From positions 384,229 to 448,228 of the forward strand of contig DATLOZ010000022.1 in NCBI GenBank assembly GCA_035535995.1: a stretch of DNA of 64,000 bases, given 5' to 3'. Made by a program: the position numbers and the translations under genes. Each line of letters begins with the position of its first letter. Within the stretch, counting starts at the first letter, position 1. This document shows, in pieces, positions 1 through 10,970 of this stretch. Origin of the DNA: JANYCO01 sp035535995. GTDB taxonomy: Bacteria; Bacteroidota; Bacteroidia; Cytophagales; Cytophagaceae. A model generated the notes under the pieces. It saw nothing but the letters and a program-made list of their open reading frames with translations, was not told where the DNA came from and did no database searches.

Positions 1-137
1 GCATTGATCTTATTGCTCAATCCGATTTTGCCTACTTCTTTGCCGCGCATCACTGTAACCAGTGTATGTACTCTGAATACCAATAGAAGTATCAGAAGAA
101 CTAGAATACCTGCTGTGACTAATAATAAACTTGTCAT
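1..137 (-). CDS. coxB: Cytochrome c oxidase subunit II, N-terminal fragment
   Basis: The gene runs off the left edge; only about 45 N-terminal codons are visible, starting from the ATG at 137. The translation begins MTSLLLVTAGILVLLILLL and continues with FRVHTLVTVMRGKEVGK, i.e. a transmembrane segment followed by a basic stretch, as in Bacteroidota CoxB. The assignment rests mainly on position: it follows actF on the same strand with a 45-base gap, and in Bacteroidota the act cluster is normally followed by coxB and coxA. The CuA site, which would prove the identity, lies outside the window. Confidence 0.6.
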   Translation of the reverse strand, partial: MTSLLLVTAGILVLLILLLVFRVHTLVTVMRGKEVGKIGLSNKIN

Positions 138-182
138 TTTAATATAAAGTTAATTTCCTAATTGCTTTTAATCTCTTATCTG

Positions 183-1577
183 TTAATATACATGGTGATG
201 AACACTCTCTTGGATCATTGGGTGATTCTTCGCAATCAGACCAGCTTTAGAAAGACCAGTCAATACTGCGTACAAGAACATACCTAAGAACACCATGGTA
301 ATTCCGATTTCCAGGAAAAAGAATTTGTAATCGAATACGCCATCGTTGTGCAACATCGGAGGAGTAAGCATCATGTAGAAATCGAACCAGTGACCGATAA
401 GAATCACTACTGCTACAATTTTCATAATGATCATTTGTCTCTTTGAATTTCTTGTCATCAAGATGATCAATGGCATTGGGAAGTTCAAGAAGAACGTCAG
501 GAAGAAGAAAGGTCTGTATGTACCATTCAATACTCTTTCTACGAAGTAATAAGATTCTTCAGGAATGTTAGCATAGTAGATCAGCAAGAACTGCTCAAAC
601 CATACGTAAGTCCAGAAGATAGAGAAGGCAAACATAAATTTACCAAGATCATGCAGGTGATTTTCATTCACCATTTTCAAGTATCCATTTTCTTTCAGGA
701 TAATAATGATAAGTGTGATCATTGAAACGCTTGATACAAGCCAGCTAGCAAATACATACCATCCGAACATTGTACTGAAGAAGTGAGGATCTACAGACAT
801 CACAAGATCCCATGCAGCAGTAGAAGAAGTAACTCCGAAGATTACAAGGAATCCTGCAGACCAGATAATGCTTTGGTCATAAAGTTTTACGCCGCCTTGA
901 AGGTCTTCTTGAAGTGATTTTTTTCTAAGAGTATTCCAAAAAAGAATCCAAAGAGCAAAGTAAGCAATCACTCTAATCCAGAAGCCAACGTTGTTTAACC
1001 ACCATGTTTTTTGTGCCAGCACTTCGTCAAAATGTGGGTTACGAGTTTTACCATCCGGTAAGAATTTTTCAACAAGCGAATGATCCATCCAATGGAAAAT
1101 ATCATGTCCAAAAATGCCAATCATAGCAATGGAAATAATAGCAAAGACTGGCAGATAGTAGCCGAATGCTTCAGGAACTCTTTTAATCAAAGCGCTCCAT
1201 CCTGAGTAAGCTACATAATTAAAGGCCAGCCAGAAAACACCAAGCAATGCGATACCACCAAAGAATACGTTATTTTGCCAAACATCTTTAAGAACTCTTT
1301 TTACCAGGGCCGACGGACCATGGTGTGCTTCCTCTGCAACCTCAGGTCCTTCGTGGCTTACAACCTCTTTACTGAGTTCAACTTTTTCATGTGAAAAATC
1401 AGGAGCTTTTGTTAATACAGCTGCATGCTCTTCATGATGTCCTCCATCAACTTTCAAGAGAATAACTCCAAGCACCGCCAATACCAAACCTGCTACAATC
1501 AACATGATGATCTTCGATTTAGCCTTGCTGGTAAATGAAAATTTTTCGTCCAATGATATATTTTCTACTAATGCCAT
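183..1577 (-). CDS. actF: Alternative complex III subunit ActF (quinol:cytochrome c oxidoreductase)
   Basis: 464-residue integral membrane protein of alternative complex III, which oxidises menaquinol and passes electrons to periplasmic cytochrome c or directly to the oxidase. About ten hydrophobic helices are visible (for example around residues 25-45, 100-125, 140-158 and 240-265), with a hydrophilic His/Glu-rich stretch at residues 45-90 and a His-rich C-terminus (ESVHHHVY). There is no heme or Fe-S motif, as expected: ActF is the NrfD-like paralogue of ActC. It follows actE by 31 bases and precedes coxB, which supports supercomplex formation with the cytochrome oxidase. Identification is from order and topology together. 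Confidence 0.88.
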   Translation of the reverse strand: MALVENISLDEKFSFTSKAKSKIIMLIVAGLVLAVLGVILLKVDGGHHEEHAAVLTKAPDFSHEKVELSKEVVSHEGPEVAEEAHHGPSALVKRVLKDVWQNNVFFGGIALLGVFWLAFNYVAYSGWSALIKRVPEAFGYYLPVFAIISIAMIGIFGHDIFHWMDHSLVEKFLPDGKTRNPHFDEVLAQKTWWLNNVGFWIRVIAYFALWILFWNTLRKKSLQEDLQGGVKLYDQSIIWSAGFLVIFGVTSSTAAWDLVMSVDPHFFSTMFGWYVFASWLVSSVSMITLIIIILKENGYLKMVNENHLHDLGKFMFAFSIFWTYVWFEQFLLIYYANIPEESYYFVERVLNGTYRPFFFLTFFLNFPMPLIILMTRNSKRQMIIMKIVAVVILIGHWFDFYMMLTPPMLHNDGVFDYKFFFLEIGITMVFLGMFLYAVLTGLSKAGLIAKNHPMIQESVHHHVY

Positions 1578-1608
1578 TTTGTAAAAATTTAACTATTAAT
1601 GTTTTTCT

Positions 1609-2214
1609 CTATTGTTCTGCTTTTTGCAATTTCTCTTTTACATAGTGAGCGATTTTCCATCTCTCTTCTGGAGATACTTGAGAAGCATGAGACAACATCA
1701 TTCCTTTTCCTCTCGTGATCACGTGGAAAATATGACCTTCTGTTACTGCTTTAAGACGATCAGAAGTAAGGTTCGCAATACCATTGAATTTCTGGCTTAC
1801 AGGACCGTCGCCTTTACCTTCAGCACCATGGCAATGCATACAGTATCTTTTATAGAGTAACTCACCGTCTTTTAATACTTGCTCTTCTGTAGAACCAGCA
1901 TAAGGGCTCACTAATGTAGCCGAAGCATACTCAAGAGAATCTTTAGGAATTTTATAAGGAGTAAATCCTCTTTTGATAGTTCCAGGAACCGGCTCTCTCA
2001 AGTTCATTCCTCTATTTCCAGGACTTGTGTTGTAGGCTTGCGTACTGCTGTCTACTACCTGCGTTACAGGCTCGTAAGCCTCTGAGTGGTACATGTTTGG
2101 AGCATATTCCCAGCGTGGTGTCTTATGCTCAGGAATATAATCGAAATCATGGTTACAGGAAGTGAATAAAACCACTCCCAGAAGTAACATTGATATTTTA
2201 TTAATCAGGTTCAT
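1609..2214 (-). CDS. actE: Alternative complex III monoheme cytochrome c lipoprotein ActE
   Basis: Small periplasmic cytochrome c of alternative complex III. The ATG at 2214 (MNLINKISM) gives a compact lipoprotein signal with lipobox LFTSC, so Cys20 is probably lipidated; an upstream ATG at 2229 would add only five residues. One heme site, CMHCH, lies near residue 125 (from the 2214 start), and a methionine-rich GKGMMLSHA segment further on may supply the axial Met. Length and the single heme fit ActE. It lies 27 bases downstream of actD (12 from the upstream ATG) and 31 bases before actF in the same operon. Confidence 0.9.
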   Translation of the reverse strand: MNLINKISMLLLGVVLFTSCNHDFDYIPEHKTPRWEYAPNMYHSEAYEPVTQVVDSSTQAYNTSPGNRGMNLREPVPGTIKRGFTPYKIPKDSLEYASATLVSPYAGSTEEQVLKDGELLYKRYCMHCHGAEGKGDGPVSQKFNGIANLTSDRLKAVTEGHIFHVITRGKGMMLSHASQVSPEERWKIAHYVKEKLQKAEQ

Positions 2215-2241
2215 ATTATAGTATTGCAAATAATTTCTTAC

Positions 2242-2772
2242 TTATTCCACCAATTTAGGATTCACTTCAACAGCACCGCTACTTTTCAGAAGACTTTCAA
2301 GTGCTGCTTTATCTAGCTTATTATTGTCTAGATCGATTGCCATTACAAATTTGTCGTCAACACTTCTAGGGTCCAGCATTTTTGGTTTATAATTCCAAGG
2401 TGCCAGATTGCTGACAATACAGAAGGTAAGCGCCATTCCGTGTGCAGCCAGAAGAACTGTAAATTCAAACGTGATCGGAATAAAATCAGGAAGAGGAATA
2501 TTTCCTTTACCACCGATATCCATTGGCCAGTCAAAGCCCAACATCCATATCAAAGTGGAAAGTGCTGTGATCGTACCAGTCATTCCATAAATGAAGGACA
2601 TTGTAGGGAGGTTGGAATATTCATATCCCAAGGCTGTATCTAGCCCGTGTATTGGAAATGGAGTGTAAACTTCTTTGATCTTTACTCCAGCTCCTCTGAC
2701 TTTTCCAACGGCATCCATTAGCACGTCTTCATCGTCATATACTCCCAATAAATAATTTTTGCCTTTTTCCAT
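2242..2772 (-). CDS. actD: Alternative complex III membrane subunit ActD (DUF3341)
   Basis: 176-residue protein of the DUF3341 family, the small membrane-anchored subunit of alternative complex III. The N-terminal half is soluble (MEKGKNYLLGVYDDEDVLMD), followed by two hydrophobic helices at about residues 60-80 and 98-125, separated by a Gly/Pro-rich loop (IGGKGNIPLPDFIP). It sits 7 bases after actC, so translation is likely coupled. No cofactor-binding motif is visible, as expected for ActD, which has a structural role in the complex. Confidence 0.9.
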   Translation of the reverse strand: MEKGKNYLLGVYDDEDVLMDAVGKVRGAGVKIKEVYTPFPIHGLDTALGYEYSNLPTMSFIYGMTGTITALSTLIWMLGFDWPMDIGGKGNIPLPDFIPITFEFTVLLAAHGMALTFCIVSNLAPWNYKPKMLDPRSVDDKFVMAIDLDNNKLDKAALESLLKSSGAVEVNPKLVE

Positions 2773-2779
2773 TTTAATA

Positions 2780-4147
2780 TTAATGTGATTCTTTATTGCC
2801 TGAGGAAGATTTAATAATTGCTTTAACTTCTGCCATGTTGATCACAGGGAAATATTTTGCAAACAACAGGAAGCAAGTGAAGAAGAACCCGAAAGTGAAC
2901 AGGTATACTCCTACATCATACATTGTTGGGTAGAACATAGTCCAGCTCGATGGAATGAAATCTCTGTTCAAAGAAGTACAGATGATCACAAAACGTTCAA
3001 ACCACATACCGATGTTTACTACAATTGATAGAATAAACACCACTACAATACTTCTTCTTACTTTTCTGAACCAGAATAACTGAGGAGAAATTACGTTGCA
3101 AGACATCATGGCTGCATAAGCCCACCAGTACGGTCCGAATGCTCTGTTAATGAAAGCATATTTCTCATAAGGAACTCCTGAATATGCTGCAATAAAGAAT
3201 TCTGTAATGTAAGCAACACCTACAATAGAACCTGTCAACACAATAATTTTTGACATGGATTCGATGTGCTCTAAAGTGATATAATCTTCCAGTTTAAATA
3301 CTGCTCTTGTTACCAGCATCAATGTCAATACCATTGCGAAACCTGAGAAGATCGCACCAGCCACGAAGTATGGAGGGAAGATGGTGGTGTGCCATCCTGG
3401 AATGATAGACGTTGCAAAGTCCATGGATACGATGGTGTGTACTGAAAGTACGAGTGGTGTAGAAAGACCTGCCAATACAAGTGATACAGCTTCGTATCTT
3501 GACCAATCTTTAGCAGAACCAGTCCAGCCAAAGCTTAGAGATCCGTAGATCACTCTTCTGATTCCTGTAGCTCTTTCTCTGATAGTAGCGAAGTCAGGGA
3601 TCATACCTATGTACCAGAATACTAGAGATACGGTAAGATAGGTAGAGATCGCGAACACGTCCCAAACAAGGGCAGAGTTAAAGTTTACCCAAAGTGAACC
3701 ATAAGCGTTTGGAAGTGGAAGTGCCCAGTGTGCCATCCAAGGACGACCCATGTGTGCAAGGATGAAAGTAGCAGCACATAGTACGGCAAAAATTGTCATC
3801 GCCTCAGCAGCTCTATTGATGGAGGTTCTCCATTTTTGTCTGAACAAAAGAAGTACCGCAGAGATCAATGTACCAGCGTGACCGATACCAACCCACCATA
3901 CGAAGTTAGTGATATCCCATGACCAACCTACTGTTTTATTTAGTCCCCAAAGACCAAGGCCTTCCCACCACAGACTACCAAGGCAGAATGTGCCAAAGCC
4001 AAGTGTGATCAGGGAAATACCCATTGCAATGTACCAGGACGTAGTGGGAGCTCCCTCTACCTGCTTGCAGATGTCGTTGGTAACATCTTTCGCTTTCTTC
4101 CCGCCTGTTACCAGCGGTGTTCTTACTGATGAAGTAACTGATGACAT
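2780..4147 (-). CDS. actC: Alternative complex III subunit ActC (NrfD/PsrC-like)
   Basis: 455-residue polytopic membrane protein of the NrfD/PsrC superfamily, expected to form the quinol site of alternative complex III together with ActB. About ten transmembrane helices are evident. Many His/Trp/Arg residues lie at helix ends ([38 protein letters not shown]), as in NrfD-like subunits. It begins 14 bases after actB. Its paralogue actF lies three genes downstream; both are about 460 residues, as in other act clusters. Confidence 0.92.
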   Translation of the reverse strand: MSSVTSSVRTPLVTGGKKAKDVTNDICKQVEGAPTTSWYIAMGISLITLGFGTFCLGSLWWEGLGLWGLNKTVGWSWDITNFVWWVGIGHAGTLISAVLLLFRQKWRTSINRAAEAMTIFAVLCAATFILAHMGRPWMAHWALPLPNAYGSLWVNFNSALVWDVFAISTYLTVSLVFWYIGMIPDFATIRERATGIRRVIYGSLSFGWTGSAKDWSRYEAVSLVLAGLSTPLVLSVHTIVSMDFATSIIPGWHTTIFPPYFVAGAIFSGFAMVLTLMLVTRAVFKLEDYITLEHIESMSKIIVLTGSIVGVAYITEFFIAAYSGVPYEKYAFINRAFGPYWWAYAAMMSCNVISPQLFWFRKVRRSIVVVFILSIVVNIGMWFERFVIICTSLNRDFIPSSWTMFYPTMYDVGVYLFTFGFFFTCFLLFAKYFPVINMAEVKAIIKSSSGNKESH

Positions 4148-4161
4148 ATTGGAAAAATATA

Positions 4162-7100
4162 TTAAGCTTTAATGTTTCTAATTTTTGTTAAGTAGTGAAT
4201 GTTCGGCTGAACGTTAAGTTCTTCAAGCACTGTGTATGCTCTGTCTTCGTTTTCTACTTTTTTCTCGTTGTATACTTTTGAAGCAGTATCATTCACATCT
4301 CCGAATACGATTGCATTAGTAGGACAAGCAGATTGACAAGCTGTTTTCACTTCGCCGTCTTCGATCTTTCTCTTCGCTTTTTTCGCGTTAAGCTTACCTT
4401 CCTGAATTTTCTGAACGCACATAGAGCATTTTTCCATTACCCCTCTTGAACGAACCGTTACATCAGGATTCAACACCATTCTTCCCATAGCCGTGTTCAT
4501 ACCGATGTTTTCCGGGAATCTATCTGCGTTATCGAAATATTTAAACCAGTTAAATCTTCTTACTTTATATGGACAGTTATTTGCACAATATCTTGTACCG
4601 AAGCATCTGTTGTAAGCCATTTGGTTCAAGCCTTCTGAACTGTGCGTGGTAGCAGCTACCGGGCATACTGTTTCGCAAGGTGCATGGTTACAATGCTGGC
4701 AAAGCATTGGCTGGAAAGTAACCTGAGGGAATTCAGATTCAATCTCCAGGTTGTCATACTTGATGCTACCTTCGTTAGTGGCGAAGAACTCTCCGGTTTC
4801 TTTAGGTTCAGCATCAGAGCTATAGTATCTGTCAATCCTGATCCAGTGCATTTCTCTTGCTCTGATCACTTCGTCTTTTCCTACAACTGCAACGTTGTTT
4901 TCTGCCTGACAAGAGATCACACAAGCACCGCAACCAGTACAAGAATTCAAGTCGATCGCCATTTGCCACAAGTGGTTTGGCTTCTCATGCTCTTTTACCC
5001 AAACAGAAACTTCTGAAGGTTTTTTCTTACCATCCGGCGTGTTGACCATTGGAATGAATCTACCTGCCTTAGGGTTTTCAATATATTCTTCTAATGTAGC
5101 GTCCTGAATAATCGGACGGTTCATGATAGTATTGTGCGTCTGTGTTTGAGCAAGCTGAGAGAAAGTACCGGTTTTTTCAATGGTTACAACTGCGCTATTG
5201 TTTACAAAGCCATTAGCAATGGAAGCAAAGCCAAATACATTTTTACCGATTACATTTTTCTTTCCTTTGATCATTCTACCATATCCGATCGCGATACTTA
5301 CTGTATTGATCGCCTGGCCTGGTTGTATTAAAGCAGGAAGCTCTACTGACTTACCGTTTGCGGTTACTTTCAGCACATCTCCTTGTTTAATACCTTGTGC
5401 TTTTGCGTAAGACATTGGAATTGCAACGTAGTTGTCCCATGTTGCTTTGGAGATTGGATCTGGCAATTCTTGCAACCAAGGGTTTGCTGCCTGAGATCCC
5501 CAACCCATTCCTATCTTTTCGTATAGTTTTAATTCAATACCATTTGAAGGTTTGTAAGTAGAGCTGATAGCCGTCTCTACGCTTGAAGAATCAAAGCTTC
5601 CTGCAGATTCAGAAGCTGTTTCTTCTGTAGCCGGGCCTTCGAATACACCATCGTGTAATGCTTTATCCCATGAAGAGCCTCCAAGGATATTATTTTTCCA
5701 ATGGTTAGTAACGTAGTCGTAGTAGCTGGTATTAGCAGCTCCAGCCCAGATCAGAAGGCTTTCCTGAGCAGATCTTGTTTTGTAAACAGGATAAATTGCT
5801 GGCTGTATTAAGCTATAAACTCCTTTCTTAGGATTTGCATCGCCCCATGATTCCAGATAGTGGTTATCAGGACAAGCATAATCTACAAGGACTGTTGTTT
5901 CGTCAATTCTATCATTGAAAGAAACTTTCAGGCTTACAGATTTAAGAGCATCTTTAAGTTCAGCTCCTCTTACAAAATCGTATACCGGGTTTGCATTGTA
6001 GAAGAAGACAGCGGCGATTTTTCCTGCTTTTACATCGTCTACGAAAGCATTCATTGCGGCATCGTCACCTTGTCTCTGGTAAGAAGGTTTAGACAAATCA
6101 ATAGTTGAACCGTAGTTACCTAGAGCTTTGTTAATTTCATTTACCAGGATTTGAACATTAGGATCGTTTGAACCTGATACAACAAGGGAAGTTCCTTTGT
6201 TGCTATTCAAATCAGCTACAACGTTTTTAATAAGTTCATTTTTTACAGAACCAACATTCAGGCTGTTGCCTGTAATAGCGTTGTACAGAGCAGCTACATA
6301 CAATCCTTCTTCGGAAGGCTTGATCGCTACTCTGCTGTCTGCGTTACTACCAGTAAGAGAAAGGTTAGTTTCAAACTGATAATGACGGCTCATTGTCTTT
6401 TTAGACTTTCCTAATTTTCTTGTTGCTGCGTATTGTGAAGCATACTCGATTGGAGAAATCCATGTGCCAAGGAAATCCGCGCCGAAGCTCACGATCACAT
6501 TAGCTTTAGAGAAATCATAGGAAGGAAGAACATATTTACCAAAAGAAGTTTGGTTTGCTTTTAAGATACCATAAGCAGAAACGGCATCATAAGTAATATG
6601 TTCAGTAGTTGGATATTTTGCTTTAAAGTCAGCAATTACCGCTTTTGTAGAAGGGCTCAGGATTGTTTGGGAAACAATTCTGATCGGAGCGTTACTGGCT
6701 GATATAGAATTCAATTTCATTTTGATCTCAGCATCTGCTGCAGAAGGATCGATTACTGCTCCTCCTTTTTCAAATGTCTGAAGTCTTGTCTGATCATATA
6801 GTGACAAAACGGAAGCCTGCACTCTTGCACTTGTACCACCTTTGGTGATTGTAGAAAGAGTATTGCCATCTACTTTGATAGGGCGACCTTCTCTTGTTTT
6901 TACTAATACACTGCAATAATCTCCACCATCCACATAAGTAGAAGCATAGTAGTTAGCAATACCAGGTTCAATTTCCTCAGGTTTGTTCAGGTAAGGAATT
7001 GCCTTTTTCACTGGAGCCTCGCAGGCTGCCAATGTAACGGCTCCCAAACCGAATCCTAATAATTTAAGGAAATCTCTTCTGTTGGTACCTTCTGAAGAAT

Positions 7101-7224
7101 CTCCACTCTCCTGCTCTTTTAAAGAAACATACTCAGGAAATTCCCTTTCTGCATTTTTTAGAAACTCAGGGTCGTTTGATAATTCTTCTACGCCTCTCCA
7201 GTATTTTTTTGTATTCTCTTTCAT
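4162..7224 (-). CDS. actB: Alternative complex III iron-sulfur/molybdopterin-like subunit ActB
   Basis: 1020-residue periplasmic-side subunit of alternative complex III. An N-terminal [20 protein letters not shown] stretch near residues 50-69 resembles a Tat signal ending at a possible lipid-modified Cys. The first two thirds (to about residue 740) resemble molybdopterin oxidoreductases; in this family the cofactor is absent. The last third is a ferredoxin-like module with cysteine groups [37 protein letters not shown] and CSMCVQ with CQSACP, enough ligands for about four Fe-S clusters. It lies between actA and actC. Confidence 0.93.
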   Translation of the reverse strand: MKENTKKYWRGVEELSNDPEFLKNAEREFPEYVSLKEQESGDSSEGTNRRDFLKLLGFGLGAVTLAACEAPVKKAIPYLNKPEEIEPGIANYYASTYVDGGDYCSVLVKTREGRPIKVDGNTLSTITKGGTSARVQASVLSLYDQTRLQTFEKGGAVIDPSAADAEIKMKLNSISASNAPIRIVSQTILSPSTKAVIADFKAKYPTTEHITYDAVSAYGILKANQTSFGKYVLPSYDFSKANVIVSFGADFLGTWISPIEYASQYAATRKLGKSKKTMSRHYQFETNLSLTGSNADSRVAIKPSEEGLYVAALYNAITGNSLNVGSVKNELIKNVVADLNSNKGTSLVVSGSNDPNVQILVNEINKALGNYGSTIDLSKPSYQRQGDDAAMNAFVDDVKAGKIAAVFFYNANPVYDFVRGAELKDALKSVSLKVSFNDRIDETTVLVDYACPDNHYLESWGDANPKKGVYSLIQPAIYPVYKTRSAQESLLIWAGAANTSYYDYVTNHWKNNILGGSSWDKALHDGVFEGPATEETASESAGSFDSSSVETAISSTYKPSNGIELKLYEKIGMGWGSQAANPWLQELPDPISKATWDNYVAIPMSYAKAQGIKQGDVLKVTANGKSVELPALIQPGQAINTVSIAIGYGRMIKGKKNVIGKNVFGFASIANGFVNNSAVVTIEKTGTFSQLAQTQTHNTIMNRPIIQDATLEEYIENPKAGRFIPMVNTPDGKKKPSEVSVWVKEHEKPNHLWQMAIDLNSCTGCGACVISCQAENNVAVVGKDEVIRAREMHWIRIDRYYSSDAEPKETGEFFATNEGSIKYDNLEIESEFPQVTFQPMLCQHCNHAPCETVCPVAATTHSSEGLNQMAYNRCFGTRYCANNCPYKVRRFNWFKYFDNADRFPENIGMNTAMGRMVLNPDVTVRSRGVMEKCSMCVQKIQEGKLNAKKAKRKIEDGEVKTACQSACPTNAIVFGDVNDTASKVYNEKKVENEDRAYTVLEELNVQPNIHYLTKIRNIKA

Positions 7225-7259
7225 AAAATAAATCTATATGAATTAGGCTTTCTTTTCGA

Positions 7260-8540
7260 TTAATAGTGACATTTTGAACATTCCAGGCCTCCGATATGCT
7301 CCACTTTCATGTCGCCTTTTCTGATTCCTGCTGCTACTTTTTCATCGTGCACTTTCAACAATTTGTCGTAGTAAGCATTGTCTTTTCCGTTCACAGCAGT
7401 TTCTCTGTGACAGTTAATACACCACCCCATCGTCAGGTTAGAATATTGTTTCACAACTTCCATAGAGTCTATCTGGCCGTGACACTTGATACAGTCCAGA
7501 CCACCCGCTACTGTGTGCTGAGAGTGGTTGAAGTAAGCAAGATCAGGAAGATTATGTACTCTTACCCACTGTACTGGTTTATTTTTCTTATAGTGTTCGA
7601 TCACCAACGCAATACCATCTTTGCCAAATCTTGAACCTTCTTTTACCTGGCTGTGGCAGTTCATACAAATATTTACACCAGGGATGTTTGCTTGCTTGCC
7701 TCTGTATACACCTGTGTGGCAATATCCGCAATCAATCTTCATATCACCTGCGTGCTGCTTGTGACTGAATGGGATCGGCTGAACCGGAGCATAGTTTTGC
7801 TCAACACCTACTGACATCAACCCAACCCAACAAGAGCGAACGGCAATACAAGTAAATAATACGACTACGATTGAAATAAATATTTTGCTTTTCAGAACAG
7901 CAGACAGGCTGTATTTCTGGTTTACAATTTCTTTGTCATCTTCGTCCAGAGAAGCCTCTCTGTCTCTCAGATATTTTCTGATCACTGTCATGAACACGAT
8001 CAGAGTGACCGCTACAAGTACCAGTGTAATTATTGTAAGGATAAGGATGAGATCAGAGTAATCGTTTGCAGGAGCAGCGGATCCACCGACGCCACCACCA
8101 ACCGCAGCTTTGTTCTCTTGTGGTACATTTTTACTTTCTTCTGTGATGTACGCTACAATCGATTCGATCTCTTTGTCTGTAAAAGACGGGAAAGCAGTCA
8201 TCTCTGTATTGTTGTACTGCTTGTAGAGGTTTACTGCGTAAGGGTCGCCAGATTTAATTACGTTTTGAGAACCGCGCACGAATTTTTTGATCCAGGCGAT
8301 ATCCCTTCTTTTCTTCACATCTTTCAGCGCAGGTCCTACCTTCACTTTGTGAACCGCGTGACAAGCTGTACAGTTCGCTTCAAACAAATTCTTTCCGTCC
8401 GCTACCATAGCAGGATCCGAACCTCCAGCAGCAGGTGCAGGGGCTGTATCAGCAATGGAATTGGAAAAGGAAAAAGATAGGGTAAGAAGAACGAGGAACG
8501 TTAAACGCGAAAATCGATTTTGTAATATTTTAAAGGACAT
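7260..8540 (-). CDS. actA: Alternative complex III multiheme cytochrome ActA with fused N-terminal cytochrome c domain
   Basis: First gene of the operon, 426 residues. The N-terminus is hydrophobic (FLVLLTLSFSFS), followed by a class I cytochrome c domain with CTACH at residues 57-61, a transmembrane helix near 162-186 and another near 215-235, then a periplasmic pentaheme region with CGYCH, CMNCH, CIKCH, CINCH and CSKCH from about residue 269 to the C-terminus. Total six CXXCH sites, one more than the pentaheme core that defines ActA. The pentaheme part carries electrons from the Fe-S clusters of ActB towards cytochrome c. The extra domain may be an electron exit or docking cytochrome (inference). 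Confidence 0.92.
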   Translation of the reverse strand: MSFKILQNRFSRLTFLVLLTLSFSFSNSIADTAPAPAAGGSDPAMVADGKNLFEANCTACHAVHKVKVGPALKDVKKRRDIAWIKKFVRGSQNVIKSGDPYAVNLYKQYNNTEMTAFPSFTDKEIESIVAYITEESKNVPQENKAAVGGGVGGSAAPANDYSDLILILTIITLVLVAVTLIVFMTVIRKYLRDREASLDEDDKEIVNQKYSLSAVLKSKIFISIVVVLFTCIAVRSCWVGLMSVGVEQNYAPVQPIPFSHKQHAGDMKIDCGYCHTGVYRGKQANIPGVNICMNCHSQVKEGSRFGKDGIALVIEHYKKNKPVQWVRVHNLPDLAYFNHSQHTVAGGLDCIKCHGQIDSMEVVKQYSNLTMGWCINCHRETAVNGKDNAYYDKLLKVHDEKVAAGIRKGDMKVEHIGGLECSKCHY

Positions 8541-8993
8541 ATTAAAAACTTGTTTTATCCGTAATTATGGCCACGTCTTTTATTGAGACGCACAAATGTA
8601 GTATCGGAATTGAATTATTCAAACTGCTTTTTTGTTCTTTATGACGCGTTTTCAAACTTGCTTTACATGATTTTAGAATAATTTATTGAAAAACAAACCC
8701 TTATTTTGATATCTAAAATTATAAACACCCGTAATTTAGAATAATTTTAAATAAAAAATTTGTAAAAAAAGCAGGTACTTTTTAATCAATAATTTCATTT
8801 TCAGGTAAATAGATAATAAACTCATGTCAAGTTCCCAAGAATCCATTTTCCTGAAAAAATGCTGAATTAGGGCATTTTTATTTTCGTTCACGATCTGCCA
8901 GGCAAAAAAAATTGAAATATTTTAATAAGCCAGTACGTTATCAGAATCAAATAATTTGTAATTTTCCGACATAGAACCTTAAATGATTTTTTA
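8541..8993. other. AT-rich intergenic region between divergent actA and the debranching enzyme gene
   Basis: 453 bases without a convincing reading frame. It contains the act promoter at the left. On the right, towards the debranching enzyme, the best -7 candidate (ataatttg just upstream of 8960) misses the consensus by one base and has no clear -33 partner, so the plus-strand promoter is unresolved. Poly-A and poly-T tracts are frequent. No RNA gene or riboswitch-like structure was recognised. Confidence 0.5.
8593..8623 (-). promoter_or_regulatory. Predicted promoter of the act operon
   Basis: Read on the minus strand the element is TTTG (8623-8620), a 19-base spacer, then TACATTTG (8600-8593). 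This fits the Bacteroidota primary sigma factor consensus (-33 TTTG, -7 TAnnTTTG). The expected start site lies near 8587, giving a leader of about 45 bases before the actA ATG. Assigned from pattern and position only. Confidence 0.65.
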
Positions 8994-10952
8994 ATGGAAA
9001 TTACATTTAACAAAGAAATTACTCAGAATTTCGATAAAGCTTCTACAAAAGAATGGTTAGAAACCAATGGATTAGGGGGGTGGGCGAGCTCTACTATCTG
9101 TGGGGCCAATACGCGAAATTATCATGGCATGTTTGTCATGGCTACAAAACCTCCTGTGGGTCGTGTAGTGATCCTCTCCAAACTGGAAGAAACTGTAGTT
9201 GTGGAAAATGCCCGTTTTGAAATCCAGGCAAATCAATTTCCAGGTACGATCCGCGACAGCGGTCTAAAATATTTTACAAAATTCACCAAAGGAATTTTCC
9301 CCGTTTTTCAATATAACATCGGCGAGATCGAAATTGAAAAAACCGTAGCAGCCATTCATGGCAAAGACATTGTGGTAGTAACCTATGAAGTGAAAAAAGC
9401 TTCAGGTACTTTCCAGCTGGAGTTAAAACCTTTTGTAACCGGCAGAGACTATCACAGCTTATCCAAAGCCAATGATTTTATCGAAAGAGAAGTAACCTTT
9501 GGAGAAGATGTACTCAAGCTAAATACCTACAATGGCGTGCCTCCTGTGTGCATCCAGGTGAAAGGCTCTTCCTTCAAATACCGTCCCGACTGGTTTTTAA
9601 ATTTTGAATACAAAGAAGAACAAGCCCGCGGATTAAACTTCGCTGAAGATCTTTTCAGTCACGGTAATTTCATTGTGTCGCTGAAGCAGGGAAGCAAGCT
9701 CGGTGTAGTGATCTCAAGTGAAAAATACTGCAAGTCGGATGCATACGAACTGCTCGAAGCCGAGCGCGCCCGCCGGGAAGCGCTATTTGAGCAACTACCT
9801 TTGCAAAACAACCTGACCAAAATCCTGGCGCTTGCCGCCGACCAATTTGTGGTGAAAAGAGGCGAAGACCTGAAAACGATCATCGCCGGCTATCACTGGT
9901 TTTCCGATTGGGGAAGAGATACGATGATCGCCCTTCCTGGAATTTGTTTAGTCAATAAAAAATACGACGACGCGAAAAAAATCATCCGCGCATTTTCACA
10001 GCATATCAACCAAGGAATTATTCCAAACCGTTTCCCCGACTCTGGCGAAACACCAGAATACAACACCGTAGATGCCACGCTTTGGTATTTTATCGCAATC
10101 AAAAAATACCTCGATTACACAGGCGACAAAGATTTTGTGATCAATGAAATGTATCCGTATCTGAAAGAAATTATTTTCTGGCATGAGCGCGGTACGCATT
10201 ATGACATTCACATGGAAAGCGATAGCCTTCTATTTGCCGGCGAATACGGCGTACAGCTTACCTGGATGGATGCTAAGATCGGCAACTGGGTAGTGACTCC
10301 ACGTATGGGGAAAGCAGTAGAGATCAACGCGCTCTGGTACAATGCGCTTATGATCCTGGCCGACATCGCACACATGAAGGGAGAAAGCGCCGACAAAGCG
10401 GAATATCATCAGAAAGCGGAGAAAGTGAAAAAATCTTTCAAAGAAAGTTTTGTGATCAAAGACAAAGGATATCTCTACGACTTTATCAATATCCACGAAA
10501 AAAACGACGACATCCGTCCTAATCAAATCTTCGCGCTCAGTCTGCCATACGAGATTCTGGATAGAGCTACTTCTCTTTCTGTTTTGAAAACCGTAGAAGA
10601 ACACCTGCTCACCCCTTACGGCTTGCGAAGCTTGTCGCCGGAACATTACCGATACGAAGGTCATTACGGAGGAAATCAATGGTCAAGAGACGGTGCATAC
10701 CACCAAGGTACAGTATGGTCTTGGCTTCTTGGCCCGTATATCACTGCGAAGATCAGGCTGGAAGGCGATCCGGGAAGAATGGTGGTAGAACGTTTGCTAA
10801 ACAATTTCCAACATCATTTTTCTGATGCAGGCATTGGCACTATCTCAGAAATTTTTGACGGAGATCCTCCGCACTATCCGAAAGGCTGTATAGCACAAGC
10901 CTGGAGCGTTGCAGAAATATTGCGCGCTTATGTGGAAGATGTAAAAAAATAA
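8994..10952 (+). CDS. Glycogen debranching enzyme (amylo-alpha-1,6-glucosidase, GH133 type)
   Basis: 652 residues, the usual length of the bacterial/archaeal two-domain enzyme. The N-terminal beta-sandwich domain begins with the family-typical WLETNGLGGWASST; the C-terminal (alpha/alpha)6 catalytic domain starts near residue 300 with WFSDWGRDTMIALPGI, and carries EYNTVDATLWYF, RPNQIFA, YHQGTVWSWLLGPY and, near the end, EIFDGDPPHYPKGC. The enzyme hydrolyses alpha-1,6 branch points of glycogen in the cytoplasm. It is a single-gene unit ended by a strong hairpin shared with convergent comEC; no glycogen synthase or phosphorylase is adjacent. Confidence 0.92.
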   Translation: MEITFNKEITQNFDKASTKEWLETNGLGGWASSTICGANTRNYHGMFVMATKPPVGRVVILSKLEETVVVENARFEIQANQFPGTIRDSGLKYFTKFTKGIFPVFQYNIGEIEIEKTVAAIHGKDIVVVTYEVKKASGTFQLELKPFVTGRDYHSLSKANDFIEREVTFGEDVLKLNTYNGVPPVCIQVKGSSFKYRPDWFLNFEYKEEQARGLNFAEDLFSHGNFIVSLKQGSKLGVVISSEKYCKSDAYELLEAERARREALFEQLPLQNNLTKILALAADQFVVKRGEDLKTIIAGYHWFSDWGRDTMIALPGICLVNKKYDDAKKIIRAFSQHINQGIIPNRFPDSGETPEYNTVDATLWYFIAIKKYLDYTGDKDFVINEMYPYLKEIIFWHERGTHYDIHMESDSLLFAGEYGVQLTWMDAKIGNWVVTPRMGKAVEINALWYNALMILADIAHMKGESADKAEYHQKAEKVKKSFKESFVIKDKGYLYDFINIHEKNDDIRPNQIFALSLPYEILDRATSLSVLKTVEEHLLTPYGLRSLSPEHYRYEGHYGGNQWSRDGAYHQGTVWSWLLGPYITAKIRLEGDPGRMVVERLLNNFQHHFSDAGIGTISEIFDGDPPHYPKGCIAQAWSVAEILRAYVEDVKK

Positions 10953-10970
10953 TAATTACCCCAAAATAAT

